In this document: piece by piece, positions 36,670-48,727 of the stretch
How positions within the stretch are numbered: the first letter of the stretch is position 1
Layout of the letters: each line of letters opens with the position of its first letter
Source of the DNA: Sipunculus nudus
Lineage: Eukaryota > Annelida > Sipuncula > Golfingiida > Sipunculidae
DNA length: 64,000 bases
Direction: 5' to 3'
Assembly (NCBI GenBank): GCA_026874595.1
Contig: CM049310.1
Location: forward strand, 33,851,558-33,915,557
Made by a program: the position numbers and the translations under genes
Notes under the pieces: model-generated
Databases searched by the model: none
Seen by the model: only the letters and a program-made list of their open reading frames with translations
What the model was told of the DNA's origin: nothing

Positions 36670-37000
36670 TGCGAGCGTTTGACGGGCGGCGAAAATCCAA
36701 TCAGTTAAAAAGTCATGTGCTATTTCAATGTATGCGATTGCCGCGCGGCAAACGCACGCGTCAGTTTAAATCCAGCAGTGCTGGATTTCTGCGTTTGCCG
36801 CGCGGCAAACGCATGGGAATTCCGCCTTAATGACGTCATATGTGGGATTTCCCCGTACTCGTATGTTTAAGTCCGTTCAGCTGTGTCAGGAAGGCATGCG
36901 GTTGCCGCGCGGCAAACGCATACAAAACGCTCACATGGAAAAGGACTGGCCGCGCGGCAAACGCATACGTTTGACGCGCGGCAGTTTCTGCCGCGCACAT
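36670..37000. repeat. Cluster of GC-rich palindromes around TTGCCGCGCGGCAA
   Basis: The perfect 14-bp palindrome TTGCCGCGCGGCAA occurs at about 36738, 36795 and 36902, and GGCCGCGCGGCAA at about 36948. At 36791-36812 it extends to a perfect 22-bp palindrome whose half-site is GCGTTTGCCGC. Most copies continue as AACGCAT. Partial copies (GCGTTTGACGGGCGGC at 36675; GTTTGACGCGCGGCAG and TTCTGCCGCGCAC after 36968) flank the cluster. Translation gives repeated PRGKR peptides (36609-37027), which is a consequence of the repeat. Confidence 0.85.
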
Positions 37001-37739
37001 GGAAAAATATTCCCTTATGCAGATTAACATTTTTTACTTGGCACATTGGAACAGCTGTATGTTGGCACGTGTAAATTCCATGGTGTCAGTTTCCTTCTGA
37101 GTGACACCAGCCCACGTGACGTGTGTCAGTTTCATGTACGGCTGCCGTGGACGGGTCAGTTTTTTGCGATCTACATCTGGAATGGTCCCGGTCCGACCAG
37201 AGAACTTGACACGTCTTAAACTTCACTACAGTATTACTTACATGCAGGTATCGATTCCAAATTTTAAAAGTTATCATACTGTAATTCAAAAGTTTCATTT
37301 TCTAGACTTAATTTGAGCCAATTTGTAGATGATACCGGGTATTATTATTTATGGCAATGTTTATGTTCAATTCTCATAAGAGTGAGATTGTTCCCAGTGA
37401 ACCCTTAAAAAATTAACCTGCAAAAGCCAGGGGCGTGTTGCCCCCTCCCCCTCCTGTTCAACAATTTTTTAGGGGTGAATTGTCAGGGCGTGTCTAAGCC
37501 TTTTGCAAAATAATCACAAAGTTCCATTTGAAAGTCCCAGACCCTAGTTAAAACTGTTTCAATTTAGTAACCGTTTAGGATGACACCCTATGGTAGCTGT
37601 GATGGACCAAACGAATCTTTTTGGAAGCTGCTGCTCATGCATTGGTAATGTCGTGTTATGCATAGGGCAAGACAGTCCTGTATCGGGCAAAAGAAATGCG
37701 CATCGCGTTTGTCATTTGAGAAGCATGTATACTGAGTTT
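37001..37739. other. No recognisable gene; possible miniature-transposon start at 37428
   Basis: CCAGGGGCGTGTTGCCCCC at about 37427 resembles a CAGGGGCG transposon end. The other end was not found. Confidence 0.3.
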
Positions 37740-38360
37740 TTAATCGAAACTGAGGGGCCTAAATTAAAGGATCCGTACCGGCCAGGAATTTCCTATAGGG
37801 GCAAATAAAATGTTTGAAAATGAAAAAGTCTTCCTTGATTTATTTTAGCCTAGGAATTTCCAATAAGGCACATGGACTAAACAGCTTTCATCGGGACCAC
37901 TCAAAGGGGCCTGGCTCGGGCTCTCTCCTAAAGGGCCCAGTTAAATGCTTGTTAATGCGGAACTCTGTTTTTTTCTCTTTGGTGTTAGCTTGTAGTTTTA
38001 ATCAGAAGTGATCGGAAGGGCCTATGGGGACTCGGGCCCACAAGTTTCCAAGGCCACAAGAACAGGCTTGAGGATGAGGTATCAAATTTACGTCTTATTT
38101 GTTTTAAATGGCGTTAGATAATTTATATATATATAGGTTTTAACCCTGTGGATCCAAAGGGCCTGGATGGGCCAGGAGTTCTTAAGGCCCATTAGAATGC
38201 ACGGAAATGTAGAAATTCCCGAGTGATGGCACGTTACAGTATAACAGAATGGTAAATCATGTATTTAGTACAACAGACCCGTGCATTGAAGAAAATAACC
38301 AAAATTAACATTTATTTGCATTCATTTTACACGGTCCGGAGGGCCATGGAAAACATAGTC
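37740..38360 (+). repeat. Diverged tandem array with GGGCCTGG/GGCCCA words, about 120-180-bp spacing
   Basis: Recurring pattern: 'ggatcc...aa.gggcctgg..gggcc.ggagtt.c.aa.ggcccat.agaatg'. Instances lie near 37755, 37895, 38015, 38145 and 38335. It includes GGAATTTCCTATAGGGGCAAA and its relative GGAATTTCCAATAAGGCACA. Copies are old, and frames through it (37590-38011) are not convincing genes. Confidence 0.5.
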
Positions 38361-38573
38361 TTTCATTCCGGAAGTACATGCCGTTTGTTTTCAATTTATT
38401 ATTTGGATCTTTTGGCAAACAAGTAGCTTACCTAGTTTTTGCCACTGTGTAAAGCCTGTATATATGTATTGATTGAGAAGAATAGAATGTCCAGAAACAT
38501 TATTTCAGCTACTTCACACAGTCTCAAAGTAAGTTTTTTTACCTGGTTTTTAGGCAAAATCATCAAATAGTAG

Positions 38574-38816
38574 CAGGGGCGCAATTTATTTTTGCAATGG
38601 GGTGAGGTGGGGTGTGTAACACACACAAACAATTTCTCAATATAAATAATTTCATTTGTGGTCGATCAAGAATCCAATGGGGGGGGGGGGGGGGGGGAGG
38701 GCGTGTTTATATAGATTATACTGCCACAGTTCACTGTCTCGGCCTAAGGGGGGGGGGCTGTCCCCTCCTTTTTCGGTCTTGAGCCCCCCTATGCTAAAAT
38801 CCTACGCACGCCATTG
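38574..38816. mobile_element. Probable miniature transposon, CAGGGGCG...CGCCATTG ends
   Basis: Starts CAGGGGCGCAAT and ends CCTACGCACGCCATTG, roughly inverse. The interior holds poly-G (38679-38697) and a C/G-rich segment like other elements of this type. No target duplication was visible, so the pairing of the two ends is uncertain. Confidence 0.4.
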
Positions 38817-39245
38817 AAAGCAATAATAATAAACAGAAACTCCGTGCAGTAATTCACGTGACAGGTTGCTGCTGGTGTTGCCGTCGGCCAGAGTGAAATG
38901 GGTTCATAGGGCATTCTGCATACAACTATGCAGATTATATGTAACTATATACATATTAGTTTTCTTGTAGGCAATGTTATTTCCGATAGGGCAGCTCATA
39001 TATCAGTCTCAAAGTAAATATACTATTATACGACATCTAATGTGTTATATATGTATAGAATAAAGTTATGATATGCTGTGCTAGACAGCCAAGGCACATG
39101 GTTCAGCTAGAGGATAAGTGTTTTTATTTTATTTAATATAGGAATGTTGATTATTAGGGCTGGTTATTCCTCTGCAATTTTCGCATTACAATATTTTGCA
39201 ATATGTGCTATATGAAGTATTGCGATACGTACTGCGATATTGTCA
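38817..39245. other. No recognisable gene or repeat
   Basis: Nothing supported beyond AT-rich sequence. Confidence 0.4.
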
Positions 39246-40150
39246 TTGAATGAATGGATGAATGACCAGAAGTTTATTCTGTTAATAAAAAGCCTCATGC
39301 CCATGGTTCTACAAAGAGCATTGTGTTAAGGATCATAAAAATTCAACAATAGCAAAATGCAACATCATAACAAGAACTAACATAATATGCATTAAACACA
39401 ATATTGTTTGAAAACCCATGTTTGCACTTTCAAAACACATGCAGAAATTTTGTAATCAAATATATCATTTCATTTTGAGGTCATGAAAATTAACAACAAT
39501 AGTAATAATAAATAAATAAAAATAAATCAAAGAAAAGCAGTTCAACCATTTTTATTGGTAAATGAATAATTAAGAAAATAAAACAATCAATTACCTATAC
39601 GTTTTTAATTCATCATATCTCCTGTCATAGGAATAGTGTTCATAGGTTGGTAACTTTTTTGTATGAGAATAATTATCTGACATAAGGGATGAAAATTTAT
39701 TTAAAACACAAATGTACTTGATTTTCAAGTATGTTTACAAAGGGCATTTCATGATAAAATTATGCTCACCTTTATCAAAAGCATCCCCATATCTTAGGCA
39801 ATATTTACAAAACCTTTATCCCATGGAATACAACTGCCTTCCTTTTTCTACTTCTAAATTATGTGATGAACATCTTAGTCTTGAAAGACTTTCCCTAAAG
39901 TAAACATTTTGAATAACGGTAAATATTTTTCAGTGTTTAATGTTGATTTAAAAGTTGAAATGTTCTAAAACGGCGATTGTAAGATATACGACTCATCCAA
40001 TCCTGCAATAGAAAACCATTTAATCTCTGTTTTAATGCTGAATTTAATAATTAAACATTCCCTATATCTTGTTCAATCCAAATTTAGGCAAATCCTTAAG
40101 AAAATAATACTGTCTTTATATTAGTTTCTGTTTTCCTCCTTCATCTAGGC
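39246..40150 (-). pseudogene. Non-LTR retrotransposon (LINE) ORF2 C-terminal relic
   Basis: On the minus strand, conceptual translation of about 39600-39900 shows the layout of the region downstream of reverse transcriptase in many animal LINEs: LSRLRCSSHNLEVEKGR, then RFCKYCLRYG, then a stretch ending EHNFIMKCP, which together form a CCHC-like knuckle. In-frame stops and at least one frameshift (near 39905) separate it from upstream pieces such as TLNTEKYLPL and KDLPKFGLNKI. The 3' side (39246-39600) is non-coding and ends in a (TTCA)n-like tail (CATTCATCCATTCATTCA on the minus strand), usual for such elements. It is a dead, 5'-truncated copy, distinct in sequence from the LINE piece at 44-48 kb. 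Confidence 0.75.
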
Positions 40151-40384
40151 GGTATAATTTATTATACAATTCCTTTGGTAATCTATAACGTGTCATTTAT
40201 TGTCATTGTATCTATATACATAAAAGTGTGTTTTCTGGTTAAATACTTATATATAATTATTATTTATGTTTTTACTTCATTATCATATTTAATAGAATGG
40301 CACCGTAAGAGTGTATGCAGGTCATTTTATTTCACACAGAAGATATGTAATGTACTTTCGTGAGGTGCTTATAAGTACCAATGT

Positions 40385-40830
40385 TAACAGCACTAAAAGA
40401 AACTTTTAAAATCAAAGTTTCTTTGTGCCTTACGACTAACCTGGCGATCAGATTGCACTGAACTGTAATTTTGCACAGAGAGTGATATCTTTTGTGCACA
40501 ATAACAGCCATGTACTACGTCACAGAACTCCGGTTCTTGATAATAAAAAATTATTGAACGTGTGACACCTGATATTGGTGCAGTCACCATGAGATGAAAT
40601 CAGAGAATGTTTAGAAAAAAAAATCAAATTTATTACATGAACGTTTCTTTGTGCTTTATATATGCAACTAACTTTTCAGGAAGAGGATTCAAGACTAATT
40701 TCGAAGAGTTGGATAGATGGTGTGCACAACAGCCGTGCACCAGTCACAAAGATAGATCTTGATACAAATAATAGATACAAAAAATACTGTACATGTGACA
40801 CTTGATACTCGTTCGGTCACAGAAAGAACT
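40385..40830 (+). repeat. Two-copy diverged tandem duplication, about 220-230 bp
   Basis: 40409-40600 and 40622-40825 share, in order, 'aaatcaaa.tttctttgtgc.tta', 'gtgcacaa.aacagcc.tg.ac', 'gtcaca', a 'gatac..aataa' segment, 'gtgacacttgat' and 'ggt.cagtcac'. Identity is moderate. Confidence 0.55.
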
Positions 40831-41100
40831 GGGTGACTCGGATGCGAAAAAAGTTGGTGGACTTGGACTTGAACGTACCTCTTGGACTCGGATCAGACTA
40901 GGGTTCAAGTGGCCAGGACTCGGATTCGCATGTGTACATTCAATTTTTACTGGTGAAATATTGGGACTGAATAACAATAAACGCAATGTTAATTTTTGTC
41001 AATGACATTCATTATTAAAAAGAAGACAATATACAGAAAACATGTACTTATTACATACCACATGTAAGCTTGAAAAAGCAGAAAACTCTTCAAACGTGTT

Positions 41101-41103
<3 letters not shown>

Positions 41104-41158
<55 letters not shown>
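41104..41158. repeat. (TA)n microsatellite
   Basis: About 27 TA dinucleotides. Confidence 0.98.
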
Positions 41159-41161
<3 letters not shown>

Positions 41162-42737
41162 GCATTGTTCACGTAACATGAATTTCAAATAACATAACAT
41201 CCAGGTGATAGAGCTCTACCATATGGGAACATTTATAATAAATAAATCTTCAGTTAGTTTGACTACATACTTTGGTACTATAGTACTGTTTCGTGGGAGC
41301 AATGTTTCGGTTATATATATGACAGAAGGTCAGTTAAGGTGGGATGCCATCGTTAGATAACTCGATCCCAGACGGACTGGGAGGAGGGCGCCCCGGTACA
41401 TCCGTCATCCTGATATACATTGTGAGGCTGCTGTCAACAGGAGCTGAATAACAAGCAACTATAAATAATACTGTGGGGAACTTCGACAGCTTGGACGTTA
41501 TCTGGCAGCTGGAATCTGTTACCCTACTTCGATACGAGATGGGAATCTGTCAGGAGAGAGCATATCTTAGAAAATATTTGAAAACAAAACTGATGACACC
41601 ATTCTTTACAAAAATGAGTTTTTGATCGACCACCGCTGTCGTTTCTAAACATTTATATTGGGAATTGTCGATCAGGCATCCATGATCTGACACGCATTCA
41701 AATCACTATAAACCCTGAACAAAAATACTGAAATACTGATGCGTTTGTATGGCAGAAAAAAATCCCAGACCGATGAAAGAGGCCATGAGGTGTCATTATT
41801 CATAATACGGTAATCCTTGGTATAATGGTTTCGTCTGATAACGAATTTGGAAAGTTTATTCATACTTTTGTAATTAAAAGAAGTTCAGTCCGTTCGAGAT
41901 TTAATAACATTTCATTTTATAATCCACGGTGGCACTAAATCGTTGTCGTGCAGCTCCTCTGACTACTCCTTTGCATTGCCCGTAAATTGGCTCTGAAACA
42001 ATGCTGAGTGTGTCCTATTTCTATTTGTTCTTAATAAATCCCAAGTAATTTGAAATTAGTTGGGAAATTTAGCAAAAGGTCTATCCAGAGCCCTCTGTCA
42101 GAACTTGAGCTAGTGTATCCAGTAGGTGAACTTGTCCCACGGAAGACCTTCCAAGAATTGAACTGGTAATATGCTAGAAAATACCAATCGAAATATTTTA
42201 AATTATGAAAACTAAACTAAAATCCTGACAATCTAAAAAAATAAAATAAAAATGGATTTCTATATTTTCTTTGTGATATTCGAAAACGTATTATTTAAAT
42301 GTATTATTATATTTTCAATCATTTCAATTTAATAATAGCAATGTCGTTTCCCCTCAGTATCAACAGTACTGTCGTGAATGGGGATCGCTTTAAAAGCAGT
42401 CCGTTATTGTTTGCTGTTTTGTTTCGGTTCGATCTGCCCTGTCTGATTGCTTCCTTTGACGAAAATCCCATTGTGGTGACTGGTGGATTTTCCAATGATA
42501 GGCCACCCTTATCAGCCGGAAACTCGCATCAACAAAACCCAATGTTCACGAATAGCTCCCTCCGGGCTTTGCATATCTTGTTGTGCTGATGTGATGATAA
42601 CCATTGGATACAGTGAGCTATCAGTGGTGCATAGATGTCCGTGTCTAGACAGTTTCTGTTTATATAGATTACATAGTTATATATAATGTTTTCAAAACCT
42701 TTCTAGATGTATGCAATCGCCCAGTAATCAACGGGAG
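41159..42737. other. No recognisable gene
   Basis: Frames at 41672-41863 and 42299-42686 carry no recognisable domain. Confidence 0.35.
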
Positions 42738-42760
42738 CCCCCCCCCCCCCCCCCCCCCCC
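42738..42760. repeat. Poly-C tract
   Basis: About 23 C, just left of the 42.8-48.5 kb triplication. Confidence 0.97.
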
Positions 42761-43070
42761 ACCCCGACGCCCACAAAAGAGCGATAATGGGGAATAGGGT
42801 ATGGAGTGTACGGCCTTTAAAAAAAGGGCAAGATGAAAATTAAATATTAGGTGAAAAAATGTGACCTAGGATTAATATTGTGAACAAGTTTCAGCTATTG
42901 ACAATCGGTCATATTTGAGATCTAACGCAAAAAGAAAATGACTGAAGAAAAAAAAATAATAAACGGTGGTTTTGCACGATGGAAGTTCAAACAACAACAT
43001 TTGTTTACCCACGTTTGGATATAGAAATTGACATATCAGCACCTTTAAACCTCCCTCCATCAGAGTTGGG

Positions 43071-43225
43071 TCCGAGTACTTTTAAAGTACTTGAGTACGA
43101 GTACTGATTATTTTAAAAGTACTCGAGTACAGGGATGAGTACTTTTGCACTTTTTTTTCAAAAGTACTCGAGTACGAGTACCGAGTACTCAAAATGCACT
43201 CATGAGTACTTAGATGTGTACTTTT
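43071..43225. repeat. Subterminal palindromic words of the hAT left end
   Basis: At least eight copies of GAGTAC / GTACTC, including TACTCGAGTAC, typical of transposase-binding subterminal repeats in hAT elements. Repeated in the second and third tandem units near 44970-45125 and 46870-47025. Confidence 0.85.
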
Positions 43226-43967
43226 TGAAACCAAACTTATTTAATGATGTTATTGAATTAAATATATTCTCAGAAAGTTAAAAATATTTTTATTAATGAA
43301 AACCCAGTACAAAATAACAATATATACAATGTTGTGTTATGCTTAATCAAAATACTGAGGCGAAATGCAAACTCTAGGGCAAAAACAGGCCAAATATAGT
43401 TGAAATATATCAAAGCATTAACTTATTAAAGTAGACGGTTTGCATTAAAGAACCATCTGGTCTTGTAAGTTCTCAAAATATATTTATTAGCCAGGACAAG
43501 ATAAACAATTCACTTAATGTTGTATTATGCAAATCAAAATAGTGGTGGGAATGTTCAGAAACCACAACATAAAAAAGTTACATAAATGTTAATAAATAAA
43601 ATTATATTGTTAAAGGAAATCTCACTACATTGTGTAAAAAAATATAGCCATATGTTAACCATATGTTATCATATAATAATAACAATAATAATAATAATAA
43701 TAATAACCATATGGTATTACTTATATAATATCAACTATGAATAATATGTGGCTGTAGCCTAATGCAGATATTTAATGACAACCAGAATATGTGAAAATAG
43801 TTTAAAACAACATATCTGATAGACTGACCATGTCATTTATCATGTGTAATAATTTATGAGTATTAACAACAGTTACGTCATTGATTATTACAACAAGGAA
43901 TGAGGCAACAGTAATGCGTAATATAAATAGAACATTACAGGTTTTCAAAATTAGTAAGAGTAATATT

Positions 43968-44716
43968 GACAGACAGACAGTTTATTATTATAGTGACATG
44001 TAACATACATGATATTAACTTAATCATAGGCACATCAGTCAATTACCCAGCCCTCCTTGGGCTTATATGTCATCTCAAGTATAAAGACAATAAAGACATA
44101 GTGATAGACTTTTAACAATAATAAACATCATTAGAATATACGGGCTGCGCATGTTCTAACAGATTAAGAGAAAAGTAAATCTTTCCTCTTGTTCCAAGAG
44201 CGAACCAAGTATTCAGCCAAAATCTTACAACCACCATTCATTAAATAAACCAATTGATATGTTTTATCAACAAGAGGAAATTGTACTTAATTGCAGGACG
44301 CTTTATCAAATAGATTTATTCGGAGTGTATGGTAAGCAGAACATTCAAAAATGAAGTGTTTTTCATCTTCGACTTCACTATCATTACATATAGGACAAAC
44401 CCTTTCTTCAATTTTTAGTTTCCTATATTGTTTTGTAACGTCATCTTTAATATTTTGAAATCTGCCAGTTTCTATTTTCAGTGGGGGTATACCACATCTA
44501 AGCTGAGCAAGTAGTGATCTTTGCTGTCGGGTCAAACTTTTTAACATATACTTCTGTACTATATGTGGTTTTAAAACTGGTATAAGTTCTTAATTTAGGT
44601 GTTGATCGACATTGTTCGATCCATTTATTTTGATAATCGGAACGCAACTTTGTTCCAGACTACGTAAGCAGCATGGCGCCATTTCATTATATATGTGAAA
44701 TAAATCGTGGAATCGA
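43968..44716 (-). pseudogene. LINE ORF2 3' fragment, tandem copy 1
   Basis: The minus-strand frame 44287-44547 encodes the C-terminal end of a non-LTR retrotransposon polyprotein: TRQQRSLLAQLRCGIPPL, IETGRF, then CPICNDSEVEDEKHFIFEC, a CCHC-like knuckle. It is followed by a 3' untranslated region ending in a (TGTC)n tail at 43968-43980. The 5' side is cut off by the tandem junction at 44716. It is a fragment, not an independent gene. Confidence 0.85.
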
Positions 44717-45865
44717 TTTAAAGGCCAAGATGAAAATTAAATATTAGGTGAAAAAATGTGACCTAGGATTAATATTGTGAACAAGTTTCAGCTATTGACA
44801 ATCGGTCATATTTGAGATCTAACGCAAAAAGAAAATGACTGAAGAAAAAAAAAATAATAAACGGTGGTTTTGCACGATGGAAGTTCAAACAACAACATTT
44901 GTTTACCCACGTTTGGATATAGAAATTGACATATCAGCACCTTTAAACCTCCCTCCATCAGAGTTGGGTCCGAGTACTTTTAAAGTACTTGAGTACGAGT
45001 ACTGATTATTTTAAAAGTACTCGAGTACAGGGATGAGTACTTTTGCACTTTTTTTTCAAAAGTACTCGAGTACGAGTACCGAGTACTCAAAATGTACTCA
45101 TGAGTACTTAGATGTGTACTTTTTGTAACCAAACTTATTTAATGATGTTATTGAATTAAATATATTCTCAGAAAGTTAAAAATATTTTTATTAATGAAAA
45201 CCCAGTACAAAATAACAATATATACAATGTTGTGTTATGCTTAATCAAAATACTGAGGCGAAATGCAAACTCTAGGGCAAAAACAGGCCATATATAGTTG
45301 AAATATATCAAAGCATTAACTTATTAAAGTAGACGGTTTGCATTAAAGAACCATCTGGTCTTGTAAGTTCTCAAAATATATTTATTAGCCAGGACAAGAT
45401 AAACAATTCACTTAATGTTGTATTATGCAAATCAAAATAGTGGTAGGAATGTTCAGAAACCACAACATAAAAAAGTTACATAAATGTTAATAAATAAAAT
45501 TATATTGTTAAAGGAAATCTCACTACATTGTATAAAAAAATATAGCCATATGTTAACCATATGTTATCATATAATAATAACAATAATAATAATAATAATA
45601 ATAACCATATGGTATTACTAATATAATATCAACTATGAATAATATGTGGCTGTAGCCTAATGCAGATATTTAATGACAACCAGAATATGTGAAAATAGTT
45701 TAAAACAACATATCTGATAGACTGACCATATCATTTATCATGTGTAATAATTTATGAGTATTAACAACAGTTACGTCATTGATTATTACAACAAGGAATG
45801 AGGCAACAGTAATGCGTAATATAAATAGAACATTACAGGTTTTCAAAATTAGTAAGAGTAATATT

Positions 45866-46614
45866 GACAGACAGACAGTTTATTATTATAGTGACATGTA
45901 ACATACATGATATTAACTTAATCATAGGCACATCAGTCAATTACCCAGCCCTCCTTGGGCTTATATGTCATCTCAAGTATAAAGACAATAAAGACATAGT
46001 GATAGACTTTTAACAATAATAAACATCATTAGAATATACGGGCTGCGCATGTTCTAACAGATTAAGAGAAAAGTAAATCTTTCCTCTTGTTCCAAGAGCG
46101 AACCAAGTATTCAGCCAAAATCTTACAACCACCATTCATTAAATAAACCAATTGATATGTTTTATCAACAAGAGGAAATTGTACTTAATTGCAGGACGCT
46201 TTATCAAATAGATTTATTCGGAGTGTATGGTAAGCAGAACATTCAAAAATGAAGTGTTTTTCATCTTCGACTTCACTATCATTACATATAGGACAAACCC
46301 TTTCTTCAATTTTTAGTTTCCTATATTGTTTTGTAACGTCATCTTTAATATTTTGAAATCTGCCAGTTTCTATTTTCAGTGGGGGTATACCACATCTAAG
46401 CTGAGCAAGTAGTGATCTTTGCTGTCGGGTCAAACTTTTTAACATATACTTCTGTACTATATGTGGTTTTAAAACTGGTATAAGTTCTTAATTTAGGTGT
46501 TGATCGACATTGTTCGATCCATTTATTTTGATAATCGGAACGCAACTTTGTTCCAGACTACGTAAGCAGCATGGCGCCATTTCATTATATATGTGAAATA
46601 AATCGTGGAATCGA
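45866..46614 (-). pseudogene. LINE ORF2 3' fragment, tandem copy 2
   Basis: The frame 46185-46445 encodes the same 86 residues as copy 1 with no amino-acid change. Same tail and same 5' cut at the tandem junction (46614). Confidence 0.85.
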
Positions 46615-47761
46615 TTTAAAGGCCAAGATGAAAATTAAATATTAGGTGAAAAAATGTGACCTAGGATTAATATTGTGAACAAGTTTCAGCTATTGACAAT
46701 CGGTCATATTTGAGATCTAACGCAAAAAGAAAATGACTGAAGAAAAAAAAAAATAATAAACGGTGGTTTTGCACGATGGAAGTTCAAACAACAACATTTG
46801 TTTACCCACGTTTGGATATAGAAATTGACATATCAGCACCTTTAAACCTCCCTCCATCAGAGTTGGGTCCGAGTACTTTTAAAGTACTTGAGTACGAGTA
46901 CTGATTATTTTAAAAGTACTCGAGTACAGGGATGAGTACTTTTGCACTTTTTTTTCAAAAGTACTCGAGTACGAGTACCGAGTACTCAAAATGTACTCAT
47001 GAGTACTTAGATGTGTACTTTTTGTAACCAAACTTATTTAATGATGTTATTGAATTAAATATATTCTCAGAAAGTTAAAAATATTTTTATTAATGAAAAC
47101 CCAGTACAAAATAACAATATATACAATGTTGTGTTATGCTTAATCAAAATATTGAGGCGAAATGCAATCTCTAGGGCAAAAACAGGCCATATATAGTTGA
47201 AATATATCAAAGCATTAACTTATTAAAGTAGACGGTTTGCATTAAAGAACCATCTGGTCTTGTAAGTTCTCAAAATATATTTCTTAGCCAGGACAAGATA
47301 AACAATTCACTTAATGTTGTATTATGCAAATCAAAATAGTGGTGGGAATGTTCAGAAACTACAACATAAAAAAGTTACATAAATGTTAATAAATAAAATT
47401 ATATTGTTAAAGGAAATCTCACTACATTGTATGAAAAATATAGCCATATGTTAACCATATGTTATCATATAATAATAACAATAATAATAATAATAATAAC
47501 CATATGGTATTACTTATATTATATCAACTTATGAATAATATGTGGCTGTAGCCTAATGCAGATATTTAACGACAACCAGTATATGTGAAAATAGTATAAA
47601 ACAACATATCTGATAGACTGACCATGTCATTTATCATGTGTGATAATTTATGAGTATTAACAACAGTTACGTCATTGATTATTACAACAAGGAATGAGGC
47701 AACAGTAATGCGTAATATAAATAGAACATTACAGGTTTTCAAAATTAGTAAGAGTAATATT

Positions 47762-48727
47762 GACAGACAGACAGTTTATTATTATAGTGACATGTAACAT
47801 ACATGATATTAACTTAATCATAGGCACATCAGTCAATTACCCAGCCCTCCTTGACCTTATATGTCACCTCAAGTATAAAGACAATAAAGACATAGTGATA
47901 GACTTTTAACAATAATAAACATCATTAGAATATACGGGCTGCGCATGTTCTAACAGATTAAGAGAAAAGTAAATCTTTCCTCTTGTTCCAAGAGCGAACC
48001 AAGTATTCAGCCAAAATCTTACAACCACCATTCATTAAATAAACCAATTGATATGTTTTATCAACAAGAGGAAATTGTACTTAATTGCAGGACGCTTTAT
48101 CAAATAGATTTGTTCGGAGTGTATGGTAAGCAGAACATTAAAAAATGAAGTGTTTTTCATCTTCGACTTCACTATCATTACATATAGGACTAACCCTTTC
48201 TTCAATTTTTAGTTTCCTATATTGTTTTGTAACGTCATCTTTAATATTTTGAAATCTGCCAGTTTCTATTTTCAGTGGGGGTATACCACATCTAAGCTGA
48301 GCAAGTAGTGATCTTTGCTGTCGGGTCATAAACTTTTTAACATATACTTCTGTACTATATGTGGTTTTAAAACTGGTATAAGTTCTTAATTTAGGTGTTG
48401 ATCGACATTGTTCGATCCATTTATTTTGATAATCGGAACGCAACTTTGTTCCAGACTACGTAAGCAGCATGGCGCCATTTCATTATATATGTGAAATAAA
48501 TCGAGGAATCGAGTATCTTCCCCACATCTGGGCACCAGTTATCTGTGACTTGGTTATAATCCTATATATGAATACGTATTATATTGATGAATCGATGATG
48601 TCCACATGTTAACCATCCAATGTCACCATTTAGGGCTGCAATTGGACAAAACTTATGAACGCCTTAAAAGTAACGCAGTGCTCTGTTTTGAATCTTATCA
48701 CATGACGGGGATTTTGTATATCTAATA
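47762..48727 (-). pseudogene. LINE ORF2 3' fragment, tandem copy 3, longest
   Basis: Here the element continues beyond the tandem junction to about 48727. The added 5' part translates in pieces as KIQNRALRYF, then after a stop GVHKFCPIAALNGDIGW and NWCPDVGKIL, the usual region between reverse transcriptase and the C-terminal knuckle in this LINE type. The main frame 48138-48443 ends early because one substitution creates a TAA directly after HFIF. It also has Ser for the first knuckle Cys (ERVSPIC) and an indel near 48329. More decayed than copies 1 and 2. Confidence 0.85.

Larger units (their letters stand above)
42820..48512 (+). repeat. Tandem triplication, 1.9-kb unit
   Basis: Three head-to-tail copies: 42820-44716, 44717-46614 and 46615-48512 (unit about 1,897 bp). 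They are nearly identical, with a few tens of differences. Each unit contains 233-240 bp of DNA flanking a hAT transposon, the target site CCCTCCAT, the hAT left end, an (AAT)n microsatellite of different length in each copy, and the 3' part of a LINE on the minus strand. The internal junction reads AATCGA/TTTAAAGG. The corresponding outer edges are CCTTTAAAAAAAGG on the left and AATCGA/GTATC on the right, so joining used a few bases of homology at most. Confidence 0.95.

Noticed and set aside
36609-37027. ORFs with repeated PRGKR peptides as a processed peptide precursor
   Set aside because: The repeated dibasic peptides are the translation of the GC palindrome in one frame; no signal sequence, and copies fall in different frames and are separated by unrelated sequence.
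44287-48443. Three nearly identical minus-strand ORFs as a tandem gene family
   Set aside because: They encode only the C-terminal end of a LINE polyprotein, have LINE tails, and lie in a tandem segmental copy of a transposon.
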